Source: Chromatiales bacterium (ex Bugula neritina AB1) (GTDB lineage Bacteria; Pseudomonadota; Gammaproteobacteria; Granulosicoccales; Granulosicoccaceae). Taken from it: a stretch of 64,000 bases of DNA. The stretch spans positions 62,001 through 126,000 of the forward strand of contig MDLA01000080.1 of NCBI GenBank assembly GCA_001730015.1, in the 5' to 3' direction. The notes under the pieces are model-generated. The model was not told the origin of the DNA, did not search any database, and was given only the letters and a program-made list of their open reading frames with translations. Of this stretch, positions 27,915 through 38,074 are shown one piece after another (the stretch's first letter is position 1; each line of letters begins with the position of its first letter). Position numbers and translations under genes: made by a program.

Positions 27915-29636
27915 GTGGAACTTTCCGGTGGAGAGATTATCATCCGGACCCTTCAAGATGAGGGCGTTGAATACGTTTTTGGATATCCCGGTGGCGCTGT
28001 ATTGCATATTTACGATGCCATCTTTCGCCAGCAAGCAGTTCAGCACATTCTGGTCAGGCATGAACAGGGTGCGACACACATGGCAGACGGCTACGCCCGC
28101 GCAACCGGAAAACCCGGAGTTGTACTGGTAACGTCCGGTCCGGGTGCAACAAACGCCATCACTGGTATCGCCACGGCACACCTGGATTCAATCCCGTTAG
28201 TGGTTATTACCGGACAGGTCACATCGAAGTACATCGGCACCGATGCGTTTCAGGAAGTCGATGCGATCGGTTGCACGCGCCCGTGCGTAAAACACAATTT
28301 TATGGTTAAGAGCGTTGATGAAATAGCCAGCGTAATGCGCAAGGCATTTTATGTTGCAACCACAGGCCGACCCGGACCCGTTGTTGTTGATATTCCAAAA
28401 GACTTCACCGCGCCGCACATAAAAATCCCTTACGAGTACCCGGAACAGATAAATATGCGTTCCTACGCGCCGGTAACCGGTGGCCACAGCGGCCAGGTTC
28501 GTAAGGCGGTCGAGTTGCTGGCACAGGCGAAGCGACCGATTATCTACAGCGGCGGCGGAGTGCTGATGAGCGATGCCGACGAAGAGCTTCGTCAGATTAC
28601 CCGTGAACTGGGTTACCCGATCACCAGTACCCTGATGGGTCTGGGCGCTTATCCGGCGAGCGATAATCAGTTTATAGGTATGCTTGGCATGCATGGCACC
28701 TATGAAGCTAACATGGGTATGCATAATTGCGATGTATTGCTGGCAGTCGGTGCGCGTTTTGACGATCGCGTTACCGGTGAAATAGCGCACTTTTGTCCAA
28801 ATGCCAAAATTATCCATATAGATATCGACCCGACTTCCATAGCGAAAAATGTTGGTGTCGATGTACCCATTGTTGGAGACGTAAAAAAAGTACTGCAGCG
28901 CATGATTGAATTGCTCGCAGAAGACAGTCGTCGAGCCAATCCCACGGAGATTTCAGCCTGGTGGGATCAAATCAAGCAATGGCAGGGTAAAAAGAGTCTG
29001 GCCTACGAGGCCAGTGATACCGTCATCAAGCCGCAGTATGTTGTTGAAAAACTGTGGGAGGTGACCAAAGGCGATGCCTATATTACCTCGGATGTCGGTC
29101 AGCATCAGATGTGGGCGGCTCAATACTATGGCTTTGACAAACCGCGGCGATGGATTAATTCCGGTGGCCTTGGAACGATGGGGTTTGGACTGCCGGCGGC
29201 GCTTGGCGTTAAATTCGCCTACCCCGATGCTGACGTTGCGTGCATCACCGGTGAAGCAAGTATTCAGATGTGCCTGCAGGAACTGTCTACTGCAAAGCAA
29301 TATGCACTGCCAGTGAAGGTTATTAATCTGAATAACCGCTACCTTGGTATGGTGCGGCAGTGGCAGGAATTTGCCTATGAGGGACGCTACTCTCATTCCT
29401 ATGTTGATGCTTTGCCGGACTTTATTAAACTGGCAGAATCCTATGGCCATGTCGGGATGAAAATCGAAAACCCGGGTGATGTAGAAGGAGCATTGCGTGA
29501 AGCGTTCGCTATGAAGGAGCGCCTGGTGTTTATGGACTTCATCACTGATGACACTGAAAACGTGTACCCGATGATCGAAGCGGGTAAAGGGCACCAGGAA
29601 ATGCGTATGCATCCGAAGGCCGGAGAACTCTCGTGA
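27915..29636 (+). CDS. ilvI: Acetolactate synthase large subunit
   Basis: Thiamine-diphosphate enzyme making acetolactate or acetohydroxybutyrate, first common step of branched-chain amino acid synthesis. The 573-residue protein begins [34 protein letters not shown], with the catalytic Glu in the [14 protein letters not shown] segment. The diphosphate-binding motif appears as [15 protein letters not shown], where many relatives have GDGS or GEGS, and ends in [14 protein letters not shown]. Start is GTG with AGGTGG 7 bases ahead. It overlaps ilvH by four bases (GTGA). ilvC does not follow. Confidence 0.96.
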   Translation: MELSGGEIIIRTLQDEGVEYVFGYPGGAVLHIYDAIFRQQAVQHILVRHEQGATHMADGYARATGKPGVVLVTSGPGATNAITGIATAHLDSIPLVVITGQVTSKYIGTDAFQEVDAIGCTRPCVKHNFMVKSVDEIASVMRKAFYVATTGRPGPVVVDIPKDFTAPHIKIPYEYPEQINMRSYAPVTGGHSGQVRKAVELLAQAKRPIIYSGGGVLMSDADEELRQITRELGYPITSTLMGLGAYPASDNQFIGMLGMHGTYEANMGMHNCDVLLAVGARFDDRVTGEIAHFCPNAKIIHIDIDPTSIAKNVGVDVPIVGDVKKVLQRMIELLAEDSRRANPTEISAWWDQIKQWQGKKSLAYEASDTVIKPQYVVEKLWEVTKGDAYITSDVGQHQMWAAQYYGFDKPRRWINSGGLGTMGFGLPAALGVKFAYPDADVACITGEASIQMCLQELSTAKQYALPVKVINLNNRYLGMVRQWQEFAYEGRYSHSYVDALPDFIKLAESYGHVGMKIENPGDVEGALREAFAMKERLVFMDFITDDTENVYPMIEAGKGHQEMRMHPKAGELS

Positions 29637-30136
29637 GTAAAGAAAATCGTCACATTATCGCTTTACTGATCGAAAACGAATCTGGCGCTCTGTCACGTGT
29701 TGCCGGTCTGTTCAGCATGCGCGGTTATAATATAGAGTCGTTAACGGTTGCTCCGACTAACGATCCCACCTTATCCCGTGCGACGGTTGTCACCCGTGGT
29801 GATGATCGAACCATAGAGCAGATCACCAAGCAGCTGAACAAACTGGTCGATATTGTGCGTCTGGTTGATCTGACGGAAGCCGCCCATGTTGAACGGGAAA
29901 TGATGCTGATCAAAGTGCGGGCTACTGGTGCCCAGCGGGAAGAGATCAAGCGACTAACCGATATCTTCCGCTCCAAGATCATTGACGTCACCGAAACTAC
30001 CTACATTGTTGAGCTGACCGGAGATAGTCATAAACTCGATGCATTCATGAGCAGTGTCGGGGACGATCATATACTTGAGGTTGTTCGTTCCGGTGTGACC
30101 GGTATTGCCAGAGGTGAAAGAGGTCTGAAAGTCTGA
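29633..30136 (+). CDS. ilvH: Acetolactate synthase small (regulatory) subunit
   Basis: Regulatory partner that activates the large subunit and confers valine feedback inhibition. The N-terminal ACT domain begins [31 protein letters not shown], the family signature, followed by VERELMLIKV-like sequence and the C-terminal [17 protein letters not shown]. It is 167 residues, standard length. The GTG start overlaps the ilvI stop, so the subunits are translationally coupled. Confidence 0.96.
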   Translation: MSKENRHIIALLIENESGALSRVAGLFSMRGYNIESLTVAPTNDPTLSRATVVTRGDDRTIEQITKQLNKLVDIVRLVDLTEAAHVEREMMLIKVRATGAQREEIKRLTDIFRSKIIDVTETTYIVELTGDSHKLDAFMSSVGDDHILEVVRSGVTGIARGERGLKV

Positions 30137-30310
30137 TCAGTGTTATGATCGTCGCTGCGTAGACTGGTTCTACCAGTATGGACAGGGCAGGCGAGCCGGG
30201 ATCCTGTTCCGTGTTAAATTAACGTAGCGTCGAATCCGGCTGAGGTATACGACCCCATCAGCTACCAGCTCTGATCGCTGTAGCAATAGGAGCGGCTCAA
30301 CAAGGCTCTA

Positions 30311-31108
30311 ATGAACAGTCAATCGAATCCATCCGTACAGCCGGCCGCCGGCCGGAAAAAGCCAGGCAAAGGTATTTACCTGCTGCCCAATCTGTTCACC
30401 ACAGCGGCGTTGTTTGCCGGTTTTTACGCCATCATTGCAGCGATAAACAACCGTTTTGAACAGGCGGCAATCGCGGTATTGATCGCAATGATACTCGACG
30501 GGCTTGACGGCCGGATTGCGCGCCTGACCAATACCTCCAGCGATTTCGGAGCGGAGTACGACAGCATGTCAGATATGGTGTCCTTTGGTCTGGCACCCTC
30601 GTTGATAATGTACGAGTGGTCCCTGCACAACATCGCCAGGCAGGGTTTCGGACACCTCGGGTGGTTAGCCGCCTTTTTATTTGCTGCCTGCGCAGCACTG
30701 CGTCTCGCGCGTTTTAATGTGCAAATTGGAACAGTCGATAAAAAGTTCTTTATCGGATTAGCCAGCCCGATGGCCGCCGCATTGCTGGTACTGACAGTCT
30801 GGGTATTTCACGACGCGGGTTACAAAGGGACAGATATTTCCAGCGTGGCGCTGGTTGTGACGGTCGCTGGCGCCTTGCTGATGGTCAGTAATTTCAAATA
30901 TTACAGTTTCAAGGATATCGGGGCGAATAAACGCGTACCGTTTTTTGTGCTCCTGGGGCTGGTGTTTGTGTTTGTTTTCACTTCGCTCGATCCACCTAAA
31001 GTGTTGTTCACTGGTGTGATTATCTATGCGTCATCCGGACCAGTGCTGTGGATATGGCGATGGTTACGCAAGCGTCGACGCAGTACTCAGTCGGGTAGTC
31101 AGAAGTAA
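30311..31108 (+). CDS. pssA: CDP-diacylglycerol-serine O-phosphatidyltransferase
   Basis: Inner-membrane enzyme making phosphatidylserine, the precursor of phosphatidylethanolamine. The CDP-alcohol phosphotransferase motif DG-x2-AR-x8-G-x3-D-x3-D is seen in DGLDGRIARLTNTSSDFG then AEYDSMSDMVSFGLAP. The 265-residue product is strongly hydrophobic, with about eight membrane segments, and has a basic tail (WRWLRKRRRS). It belongs to the polytopic PssA type rather than the soluble E. coli type. The position after the ilv genes is common in gammaproteobacteria, usually with ilvC between. Confidence 0.94.
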   Translation: MNSQSNPSVQPAAGRKKPGKGIYLLPNLFTTAALFAGFYAIIAAINNRFEQAAIAVLIAMILDGLDGRIARLTNTSSDFGAEYDSMSDMVSFGLAPSLIMYEWSLHNIARQGFGHLGWLAAFLFAACAALRLARFNVQIGTVDKKFFIGLASPMAAALLVLTVWVFHDAGYKGTDISSVALVVTVAGALLMVSNFKYYSFKDIGANKRVPFFVLLGLVFVFVFTSLDPPKVLFTGVIIYASSGPVLWIWRWLRKRRRSTQSGSQK

Positions 31109-31120
31109 GACGAATCTCCG

Positions 31121-31726
31121 GTGAGTACAAATAGAAAACAGTACCTCGCAGCAATGGGTATCGATATCTGGGAGCTGCGACAAACACAAACGGTAGCTGC
31201 ACTGGCTCAACAGCCAGTGACTGCGGCTACTGCGGCTGCCGACGCCGCACCGGTGCCAGTGCATCAAAACACGTTTACGACATTGAGTAAAAGTCTGGCG
31301 GAGTACCCGCTGATGCTCGCCGATTCATCAGTGAAAAGTCAGAAGGTTGAGATTCTGGTAGTGATCGAATCACCCCGGCTAAATGATGCAGATCACAAGC
31401 TGCTAACTTCTATGCTAGCTGCCATACAACTTCAATCGGAGAACTACAGACTGGCGCAGATCAATTTGTCTGGCGACGCAGAGACTGCCCGCTGTGAAGA
31501 TATTGTGGCTCGTGTTCAGCCTGTTGCTATTCTCGTGATGGCAAAACTGCCGGACAGTGATGTTCTGCAACCGCTTGATGTTCTGCGCACAGGGGTACAC
31601 CTTACCGATTGGTCTCGTGCGCCGGTGGTGGTAACGCTGCACCCGCGCGATCTAATAAATAACCCGTCAGCCAAGCGACCGGCCTGGGAAGATTTGAAGC
31701 GCTTCAGGATAGAACTGGACGCCTGA
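31121..31726 (+). CDS. Putative DNA polymerase III psi subunit (HolD-like)
   Basis: A 201-residue protein whose N-terminus (RKQYLAAMGIDIWELR) matches the pattern of HolD (RxxxLxxLGITxWxLR). The next 60 residues are Ala/Val-rich and variable. The C-terminal part holds VVIESP and TLHPRDLINNPSAKRPAWEDLKRF, the latter like the end of HolD and of uracil-DNA-glycosylase-like proteins. The stop abuts the start of rimI, and holD-rimI is a conserved pair in gammaproteobacteria. HolD tethers SSB to the clamp loader. Start is GTG. The protein is longer than E. coli HolD (137), so the call is tentative. Confidence 0.6.
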   Translation: MSTNRKQYLAAMGIDIWELRQTQTVAALAQQPVTAATAAADAAPVPVHQNTFTTLSKSLAEYPLMLADSSVKSQKVEILVVIESPRLNDADHKLLTSMLAAIQLQSENYRLAQINLSGDAETARCEDIVARVQPVAILVMAKLPDSDVLQPLDVLRTGVHLTDWSRAPVVVTLHPRDLINNPSAKRPAWEDLKRFRIELDA

Positions 31727-32245
31727 ATGAGTGAGTTTTTGCAGAGTCAGGCGCCCGAGTCGACGGCGGAGACCGTATACCCGATTAGAGCCATGTCTGC
31801 CGCAGACCTGAAAGAGGTGCTGCGGGTTGAACGGGCAAGCTATCAGTTGCCGTGGACCGAGCAGATTTTCAAAGACTGTCTAAAGGTAGGCTATCATTCC
31901 CTTGTACTTGAGGAAGAAGGCGGCCTCTCAGGGTTTGTCATTTTCAGTTGTGCTGTTGGCGAAGCCCATATTTTGAATCTGTGTATCGATCCAAAGCGTC
32001 GACGTAGCGGATTTGCAGAAGCATTGCTCGCACAGGCGGTGTCGGTGGTGATAGTAGCGGGTGCCAGGGTTATGTTTCTTGAAGTGCGTGAATCGAACAA
32101 AGGTGCCATTGCACTGTATGAAAAATCCGGTTTTGTAGAAACCGGCCGGCGTGAAAATTACTACAACACCGTACCTAAAGAAGGTAAAAAAACGTCCTCC
32201 AAACGGGAAGACGCTCTTGTTATGGCTCGTGATCTGACTTTCTAG
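31727..32245 (+). CDS. rimI: Ribosomal protein bS18-alanine N-acetyltransferase RimI
   Basis: GNAT-family acetyltransferase modifying the N-terminus of ribosomal protein S18. The 172-residue protein has the PIRAMSAADLKEVLRVERASY N-terminus, the PWTEQIFKDCL segment, the acetyl-CoA loop IDPKRRRSGFAEALL, and EVRESNKGAIALYEKSGFVETGRRENYY, typical of RimI. It starts directly after the preceding stop (TGAATG), so the two genes form one transcript. Confidence 0.92.
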   Translation: MSEFLQSQAPESTAETVYPIRAMSAADLKEVLRVERASYQLPWTEQIFKDCLKVGYHSLVLEEEGGLSGFVIFSCAVGEAHILNLCIDPKRRRSGFAEALLAQAVSVVIVAGARVMFLEVRESNKGAIALYEKSGFVETGRRENYYNTVPKEGKKTSSKREDALVMARDLTF

Positions 32246-32331
32246 AAAACGTTGCTGCCATAGTTTGTAAACCTGATTCAATTTTAAAATAAAAGCGCTA
32301 TGCGTTATCGCATAAAGCAGGAAAGTTGCCG

Positions 32332-33930
32332 ATGGCTGATGCCAGATTAATTGAAGAGATAGAAAATAGGCGAACCTTCGCAATTATCTCTCACCCGGAT
32401 GCGGGTAAAACGACACTCACTGAAAAACTGCTGCTGTTCGGCGGTGCAATCCAGCTGGCCGGAACAGTTAAAGGTCGCAAGGCGGCACGGCATGCCACCT
32501 CGGACTGGATGCGCATGGAACAGGAGCGTGGAATCTCTGTTACTTCCTCGGTTATGCAATTTCCCTATAAGGATCGCATCGTCAACCTGCTGGACACGCC
32601 GGGACACGAGGATTTCTCGGAAGATACCTACCGTACCCTGACTGCGGTCGACTCCGCACTGATGGTGATTGACGTTGCCAAGGGCGTTGAGCCACGGACC
32701 GAAAAGTTGATGGAAGTGTGTCGCTTGCGCACAACGCCGGTAATGACATTCATTAACAAACTTGATCGGGAGGGCCGCGATCCGATCGATCTGATGGATG
32801 AAGTAGAGCAAATGCTGAATATTCGTTGTGCCCCGATTACCTGGCCGATTGGAATGGGCAAGCGACTAAAGGGGGTGTATCACCTGCGAAATAACACCGT
32901 GCACTTCTATTCGGCCCAGCATGGCGGCAAGGTTCAGGAAGGCGAAGTGGTCAGGGGAATTGATAATCCGATGCTGGATGATATTCTCGGCGACATGGCT
33001 GATGAGCTTCGAGAGGAACTGGAATTGGTGCAGGGAGCCAGCAATGCCTTCGATCTGGAACAATATAGAGCAGGAGAACTCACACCGGTGTTTTTCGGTT
33101 CAGCCATTAACAATTTTGGTATAGCGGAATTACTCGACGATTTTGTTGAGTATGCACCGCCACCGCAACCCCGCGAAACCCTGACGCGTGAAGTCAGTCC
33201 AACTGAAGAAAAATTCAGTGGCTTTGTGTTTAAGATTCAGGCAAATATGGATCCGCAGCATCGGGACCGTATCGCGTTTATGCGAATCTGTTCGGGCAAG
33301 TATCAAAAGGGCATGAAGGCCCGACATGTTCGAATAAAAAAGGATGTTAAATTTGCCGATGCCCTGACATTTTTTGCTGCGGACCGCGGCAGTCTTGATC
33401 AGGCATTCAGTGGCGATATTATCGGTCTGCATAATCATGGCACCATTCGGATTGGTGATACCTTTACTCTGAACGAGGAATTGCTGTTTACCGGTATACC
33501 CAACTTTGCGCCGGAACTTTTCAGGCGGGCAGTGCTGCGTGATCCGCTGAAAATGAAGCAACTGCAGAAAGGCCTCGGACAACTATGTGAAGAAGGGGCG
33601 ACTCAGTTATTCAAACCGATTAATAATAATGATCTGATTCTGGGGGCGGTGGGTGTGCTGCAATTTGATGTGGTCAGCCAGCGGTTGCAGGATGAATATA
33701 AAGTCGACTGTCAATTTGAAGCGGTTAATGTGCAGCAAGCCCGCTGGGTGAAGGTAGCCGATGAAAAAATGCTGCGTGAATTCAAAATCAAGGCGGCGGC
33801 GAATTTATCGATCGATCATGCCGATGAACTGGTTTATCTTGCCCCGACCCGTGTAAACCTGACGATGACGCTGGAACGCTGGCCCGATATAGAATTTCTC
33901 GCGACACGTGAGCAGTCGGGGATAAACTAG
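32332..33930 (+). CDS. prfC: Peptide chain release factor 3
   Basis: GTPase that recycles RF1/RF2 after translation termination. The G domain has [14 protein letters not shown] (P-loop), [14 protein letters not shown] and NKLDREGRD. The RF3-specific [12 protein letters not shown] segment and C-terminal [17 protein letters not shown] are present. The frame extends to a TTG at 32326, but the ATG at 32332 has CAGGAAAG 9 bases ahead and gives [21 protein letters not shown], the usual start. 532 residues, standard. Confidence 0.97.
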   Translation: MADARLIEEIENRRTFAIISHPDAGKTTLTEKLLLFGGAIQLAGTVKGRKAARHATSDWMRMEQERGISVTSSVMQFPYKDRIVNLLDTPGHEDFSEDTYRTLTAVDSALMVIDVAKGVEPRTEKLMEVCRLRTTPVMTFINKLDREGRDPIDLMDEVEQMLNIRCAPITWPIGMGKRLKGVYHLRNNTVHFYSAQHGGKVQEGEVVRGIDNPMLDDILGDMADELREELELVQGASNAFDLEQYRAGELTPVFFGSAINNFGIAELLDDFVEYAPPPQPRETLTREVSPTEEKFSGFVFKIQANMDPQHRDRIAFMRICSGKYQKGMKARHVRIKKDVKFADALTFFAADRGSLDQAFSGDIIGLHNHGTIRIGDTFTLNEELLFTGIPNFAPELFRRAVLRDPLKMKQLQKGLGQLCEEGATQLFKPINNNDLILGAVGVLQFDVVSQRLQDEYKVDCQFEAVNVQQARWVKVADEKMLREFKIKAAANLSIDHADELVYLAPTRVNLTMTLERWPDIEFLATREQSGIN

Positions 33931-33991
33931 AAAATGTGATAGCGCAAGAAAGCGTTTTTCCTGTGAGTCAATCGAGCGCTAGTCTGTAACC

Positions 33992-34867
33992 ATGAAACAG
34001 GCAATTAAAGATTATCAGCGAATCGAGAGAGCGTTGCATTATCTTGCAACGAACTACAAAGAACAGCCAACGCTTGCGGAAATTGCTAATGCGGTTCACG
34101 TCAGTGAGTATCATTTTCAGCGCTTGTTCAGCCGCTGGGTGGGTGTGTCGCCCAAGCAGTTTCTTCAGTATCTGACAGTGCAGCACGCCCGCAGTTGCCT
34201 GCGAGCTGACATGTCAGTGTTGGAAGCAACTTACGACAGTGGCTTGTCAGCACCTGCGCGGCTGGGTGAAATGTTCCATCGTCTGGAGGCAATGACTCCA
34301 AGTGATGTGCGCAGTGGCGGGGTTGGAGTGTCTGTTGAATACGGTTTTCAGCAAACGCCTTTTGGCGAGTGTCTAATCGCCTTTACTGCCCGCGGGATCA
34401 CAAGCCTGGTGTTCTGCGATGGTAAAAGTCACGAGCAATGTCTTGATGAGCTAACACAATTGCTGCCACAGGCCTTTTACTGTGAAAATCAGGCGAGGGC
34501 GTCGGATTATAACGAGCGGATATTCCGCACTTTCGATACACAGCAAGCCGCTGAACCATTGTCGTTGTGTGCTGTGGGAACACCCTTTCAGCTTAAAGTC
34601 TGGGAGGCCTTGCTTGCGTTGCCACAAGGTAGCCGGGTGAGCTATCAGCACATCGCCGATCGCATTGATCAACCAAAAGCGGTTCGCGCTGTCGGTACGG
34701 CTATCGGTCGAAATCCGATTGCTTTGTTGATTCCCTGCCATCGGGTGATCCGCAGTGACGGAATGCCCGGCGGCTATCGATGGGGCGAGGGTCGCAAGCT
34801 GGCATTGCAGGGCTGGGAGTCTGTGTCTCATGCTGAACTGACGCTGAGCGGACAAGAGCTGAACTGA
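33992..34867 (+). CDS. AraC-type regulator/methylated-DNA-cysteine methyltransferase fusion
   Basis: The 291-residue protein joins an AraC-type helix-turn-helix domain (about 1-100, ALHYLATNYKEQPTLAEIANAVHVSEYHFQRLFSRW-like) to an Ogt-type O6-alkylguanine repair domain (about 110-280). The acceptor cysteine is 249 in IPCHRVIRSDG, with the RAVGTAIGRNP helix just before it. Unlike Ada it lacks the N-terminal metal-binding phosphotriester repair domain, so it is probably the bifunctional family of about 290 residues common in proteobacteria. It repairs alkylated guanine and may sense it. It stands alone, 61 bases after prfC. Confidence 0.9.
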   Translation: MKQAIKDYQRIERALHYLATNYKEQPTLAEIANAVHVSEYHFQRLFSRWVGVSPKQFLQYLTVQHARSCLRADMSVLEATYDSGLSAPARLGEMFHRLEAMTPSDVRSGGVGVSVEYGFQQTPFGECLIAFTARGITSLVFCDGKSHEQCLDELTQLLPQAFYCENQARASDYNERIFRTFDTQQAAEPLSLCAVGTPFQLKVWEALLALPQGSRVSYQHIADRIDQPKAVRAVGTAIGRNPIALLIPCHRVIRSDGMPGGYRWGEGRKLALQGWESVSHAELTLSGQELN

Positions 34868-34952
34868 GGCGCAACTCAATAACGTTACTTTGTTTGTACA
34901 CGGGCGGGTATTGTCGATTTTGTGTAGCGTAAGCGCTCAGATAAAAACTGCA

Positions 34953-34969
34953 CCCGGTGTTAAACCGGG
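34953..34969 (+). terminator. Weak hairpin after AraC-Ogt gene
   Basis: CCCGGT (34953-34958) pairs with ACCGGG (34964-34969) around a 5-base loop. The nearest T-run (CCCTTTT) is about ten bases further, so this is a doubtful terminator. Confidence 0.3.
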
Positions 34970-35171
34970 CGCCAGGTTATCCCTTTTCCACAGTTAATTC
35001 CTGCGGCCTGTTGAACAGGTCTCTTGCTATTTTCTGAATGACTATAGTGAACAGCGGCGCAGTGACAGGTTCTTTTACAATTAGCGTTCAATTACATGAA
35101 CGGATCGAATATTGTAGACGCTCTTTGACAAACTGCGGGTGGCTGACACTAGGTGCACAATGGCCCTTCGA

Positions 35172-35194
35172 TTGACCTTTACCTAAACGTTAAT
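35172..35194 (+). promoter_or_regulatory. Candidate LiuR-type operator upstream of liuA
   Basis: The sequence TTGACCTTTACCTAAACGTT, running on to 35194, lies about 100 bases before liuA. It has the TTTAC...AACGTTAA flavour of operators of the MerR-family regulator LiuR, which controls branched-chain amino acid degradation in gammaproteobacteria. The match is by memory of the motif style and is imperfect. Confidence 0.3.
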
Positions 35195-35295
35195 ATAATT
35201 AAACGGCGTAGTCTGCTGCAACGTCCTGGCTGACGCAGGAGCTAGGGTCCGAACAAGCGACTGCTGCCAACCCTCTGATCTTTAAAGGTGAATCT

Positions 35296-36459
35296 ATGTT
35301 TAACGCTTCAATGAACTTCGCCTTAGGTGACGATGTGGAGGCTCTGAGGGATCTGGTGCATCGCTGGGCGCAGGATCGCCTGGCACCGATGGCAGCCGAT
35401 ATAGACCGGAGCAACCGGTTCCCTATGGAACTCTGGACTGAAATGGGTGAGCTGGGGCTGCTCGGTATCACCGTGCCTGAAGAGTACGGTGGAGTGGATA
35501 TTGGCTATCTGGCACACACCGTTGCGGTAGAGGAAATAGCCAGAGCCAGCGCTTCGGTTTCACTGTCGTACGGGGCGCATTCCAATTTGTGTGTCAATCA
35601 AATACGCAGAAATGGCAATGACGAACAGCGTGCCAGGTATCTGCCGAAACTGGTCAGTGGTGAACATGTAGGTGCGCTCGCTATGTCTGAGTCCGGTGCC
35701 GGTTCTGATGTTGTGTCTATGCAACTCAAAGCTGAAAAGAAAAACGGTTATTACGTTTTGAATGGCAGTAAATACTGGATAACCAACGGACCCGATGCCA
35801 ACACGCTGGTGGTCTATGCGAAAACTGACCCTGACGCGGGCTCTAGAGGTATTACCGCATTTATTATCGAAAAGGAATTCAACGGATTTAGTACATCAGA
35901 GCATTTCGACAAGCTTGGAATGAGAGGGTCTAATACCGCTGAGCTCATTTTCAATAATTGTGAAGTACCGGAAGAGAATATTCTCGGGTTTGAAGGCAAA
36001 GGGGTGAATGTGCTTATGTCCGGGCTCGACTTCGAACGCGTGGTACTTTCCGGTATTGGTGTGGGGTTGATGCACGCCTGTCTCGATCACATCATGCCTT
36101 ACCTGCATGAGCGCCAGCAATTCGGGCGGCCTATCGGTGATTTTCAGCTGATGCAGGCAAAAATTGCAGATATGTACACGATCATGAATTCGTCCCGCGC
36201 TTATGTTTACGCTGTTGCCGCTGCCTGTGATCGCGGAGAGGTAACACGCCAGGACGCAGCCGGCTGTGTACTGATTGCCAGCGAGAAAGCGATGGAGCAG
36301 GCGGTGCAGGCGGTGCAGGCGATGGGCGGTGCTGGCTATATGAATGATTCGCCGCTGAGCCGGATCATGCGGGACGCAAAGCTGATGGAAATCGGTGCAG
36401 GAACCAGTGAAATACGTCGAATGTTGTGCGGTCGTGAGCTGATGCGGGTGACCTGTTGA
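35296..36459 (+). CDS. liuA: Isovaleryl-CoA dehydrogenase
   Basis: FAD enzyme oxidising isovaleryl-CoA to 3-methylcrotonyl-CoA in leucine degradation. The 387-residue protein has acyl-CoA dehydrogenase signatures: [15 protein letters not shown] and the C-terminal [33 protein letters not shown]-type segment. The stretch [19 protein letters not shown] is characteristic of isovaleryl-CoA dehydrogenases among the family. Its stop overlaps the TTG start of liuB, and it leads the liuA-liuB-liuD operon. Confidence 0.94.
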   Translation: MFNASMNFALGDDVEALRDLVHRWAQDRLAPMAADIDRSNRFPMELWTEMGELGLLGITVPEEYGGVDIGYLAHTVAVEEIARASASVSLSYGAHSNLCVNQIRRNGNDEQRARYLPKLVSGEHVGALAMSESGAGSDVVSMQLKAEKKNGYYVLNGSKYWITNGPDANTLVVYAKTDPDAGSRGITAFIIEKEFNGFSTSEHFDKLGMRGSNTAELIFNNCEVPEENILGFEGKGVNVLMSGLDFERVVLSGIGVGLMHACLDHIMPYLHERQQFGRPIGDFQLMQAKIADMYTIMNSSRAYVYAVAAACDRGEVTRQDAAGCVLIASEKAMEQAVQAVQAMGGAGYMNDSPLSRIMRDAKLMEIGAGTSEIRRMLCGRELMRVTC

Positions 36460-38063
36460 GCGTAATAAAATCCGTATTGAGCGCGGGTACCGACGCATTT
36501 AAAAAGAACCAGCAGGCTCATGCAGATGCCCTGGAGGTGGTGCAAACCGCTGCCACGCTGGCAGCCGCTGGTGGTACAGAAGGTTCAAGAGCCAGGCACA
36601 TTGCCCGTGGAAAAATGCTGCCCCGGGATCGGGTTGCGCAACTGCTCGACGCCGGGTCCGCTTTCCTGGAAATCGGAGCAACGGCGGCACATGGCATGTA
36701 TGACGACGCCGTACCGTGTGCCGGCCTGATTGCTGGCGTCGGCAGAGTTTGCGGGCAAGAGGTTATGGTGGTCTGTAACGACGCCACAGTAAAAGGCGGC
36801 ACCTATTTTCCGCTTACTGTGAAAAAGCATTTGCGGGCGCAGGAAATCGCACAGGAAAACAATTTGCCCTGTGTCTATCTGGTTGACAGTGGTGGCGCTA
36901 ACCTGCCGAATCAGGACGAGGTTTTTCCTGACCGCGAGCACTTTGGTCGAATTTTCTATAATCAGGCCAATATGTCCGCAGAGGGAATTGCGCAGATTGC
37001 GGTGGTTATGGGTTCGTGTACGGCTGGGGGAGCGTATGTGCCCGCCATGTCAGATGTTTCTATTATTATTAAGGAACAGGGGACCATCTTTCTGGCCGGT
37101 CCTCCATTGGTTAAAGCCGCCACCGGTGAGATTGTCAGCGCAGAAGACCTGGGTGGTGGCGATGTTCATACGCGTCTGTCCGGTGTTGCCGACTCCCTCG
37201 CCGACAACGATACCCACGCATTGGCGCTGGCGCGTCTTGCCGTGGCAAATTTAAACCGGCAGAAGCCGGTGACGGTTGCGATGCAGGCGAGTGAAGAGCC
37301 ACTGTATGATCCAGCCGAAATCACCGGCGTGATTCCCGCCGATTTAAAAACACCGTATAACATTCGTGAAGTCATTGCACGGCTGGTAGACGGTTCCCGT
37401 TTTGATGAGTTCAAATCGCGTTACGGCACCACACTTGTTTGTGGTTTCGCACACGTTCGTGGTATGCCGGTTGGTATGGTGGCAAACAATGGCGTGTTGT
37501 TCTCTGAAGCGGCAGTGAAAGGCGCGCACTTCGTTGAATTGTGCTCACAGCGAAAAATACCGCTGGTGTTTTTACAGAACATAACCGGTTTCATGGTTGG
37601 TCAGCGTTATGAGAACGAAGGAATCGCACGGCATGGTGCCAAGTTGGTCACCGCTGTGGCATCAACTAAAGTTCCTAAAATTACCCTCATTGTGGGTGGA
37701 TCATTCGGTGCTGGCAATTATGGTATGGCGGGGCGTGCCTATAGCCCCAGATTTCTATGGACATGGCCGAATTCGCGAATCTCGGTAATGGGCGGAGAGC
37801 AGGCTGCGGGAGTACTCGCGACTGTAAAACGCGATGCAATTGAACGCCAGGGTGGTAGCTGGTCTAGCGAAGAGGAACAGGTATTCAAGCAGCCGACTAT
37901 AGATATGTTTGAAACGCAGGCGCATCCACTGTATGCCTCGGCGAGGCTCTGGGATGATGGCATTATTGATCCTCGCAAATCCAGAGAGGTTCTCGCCTTG
38001 AGCCTGGCGGCAAGCCTCAATGCACCGATCCCGGAAACGCGCTTTGGCGTGTTTCGTATGTAA
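36456..38063 (+). CDS. liuB: Methylcrotonoyl-CoA carboxylase, carboxyltransferase (beta) subunit
   Basis: Transfers the carboxyl group from biotin to 3-methylcrotonyl-CoA. The 535-residue protein has the carboxyl-transferase fold. An N-terminal domain carries [20 protein letters not shown] and GIGRV-like sequence, then [17 protein letters not shown]. The C-terminal domain has [27 protein letters not shown] and [18 protein letters not shown]. These residues favour the MCC beta branch over propionyl-CoA carboxylase. The start is a TTG overlapping the liuA stop by four bases. Confidence 0.94.
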   Translation: MSVIKSVLSAGTDAFKKNQQAHADALEVVQTAATLAAAGGTEGSRARHIARGKMLPRDRVAQLLDAGSAFLEIGATAAHGMYDDAVPCAGLIAGVGRVCGQEVMVVCNDATVKGGTYFPLTVKKHLRAQEIAQENNLPCVYLVDSGGANLPNQDEVFPDREHFGRIFYNQANMSAEGIAQIAVVMGSCTAGGAYVPAMSDVSIIIKEQGTIFLAGPPLVKAATGEIVSAEDLGGGDVHTRLSGVADSLADNDTHALALARLAVANLNRQKPVTVAMQASEEPLYDPAEITGVIPADLKTPYNIREVIARLVDGSRFDEFKSRYGTTLVCGFAHVRGMPVGMVANNGVLFSEAAVKGAHFVELCSQRKIPLVFLQNITGFMVGQRYENEGIARHGAKLVTAVASTKVPKITLIVGGSFGAGNYGMAGRAYSPRFLWTWPNSRISVMGGEQAAGVLATVKRDAIERQGGSWSSEEEQVFKQPTIDMFETQAHPLYASARLWDDGIIDPRKSREVLALSLAASLNAPIPETRFGVFRM

Positions 38064-38074
38064 GGCAGACGCTT

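Larger units (their letters stand above)
34868..35295. other. Intergenic region ahead of the liu operon
   Basis: About 430 bases between same-strand genes. It contains a weak hairpin (34953-34969) that may end the upstream transcript and an A+T-rich region with a LiuR-like dyad (35172-35194). No open frame that looks coding. No liuR gene is present. Confidence 0.45.
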
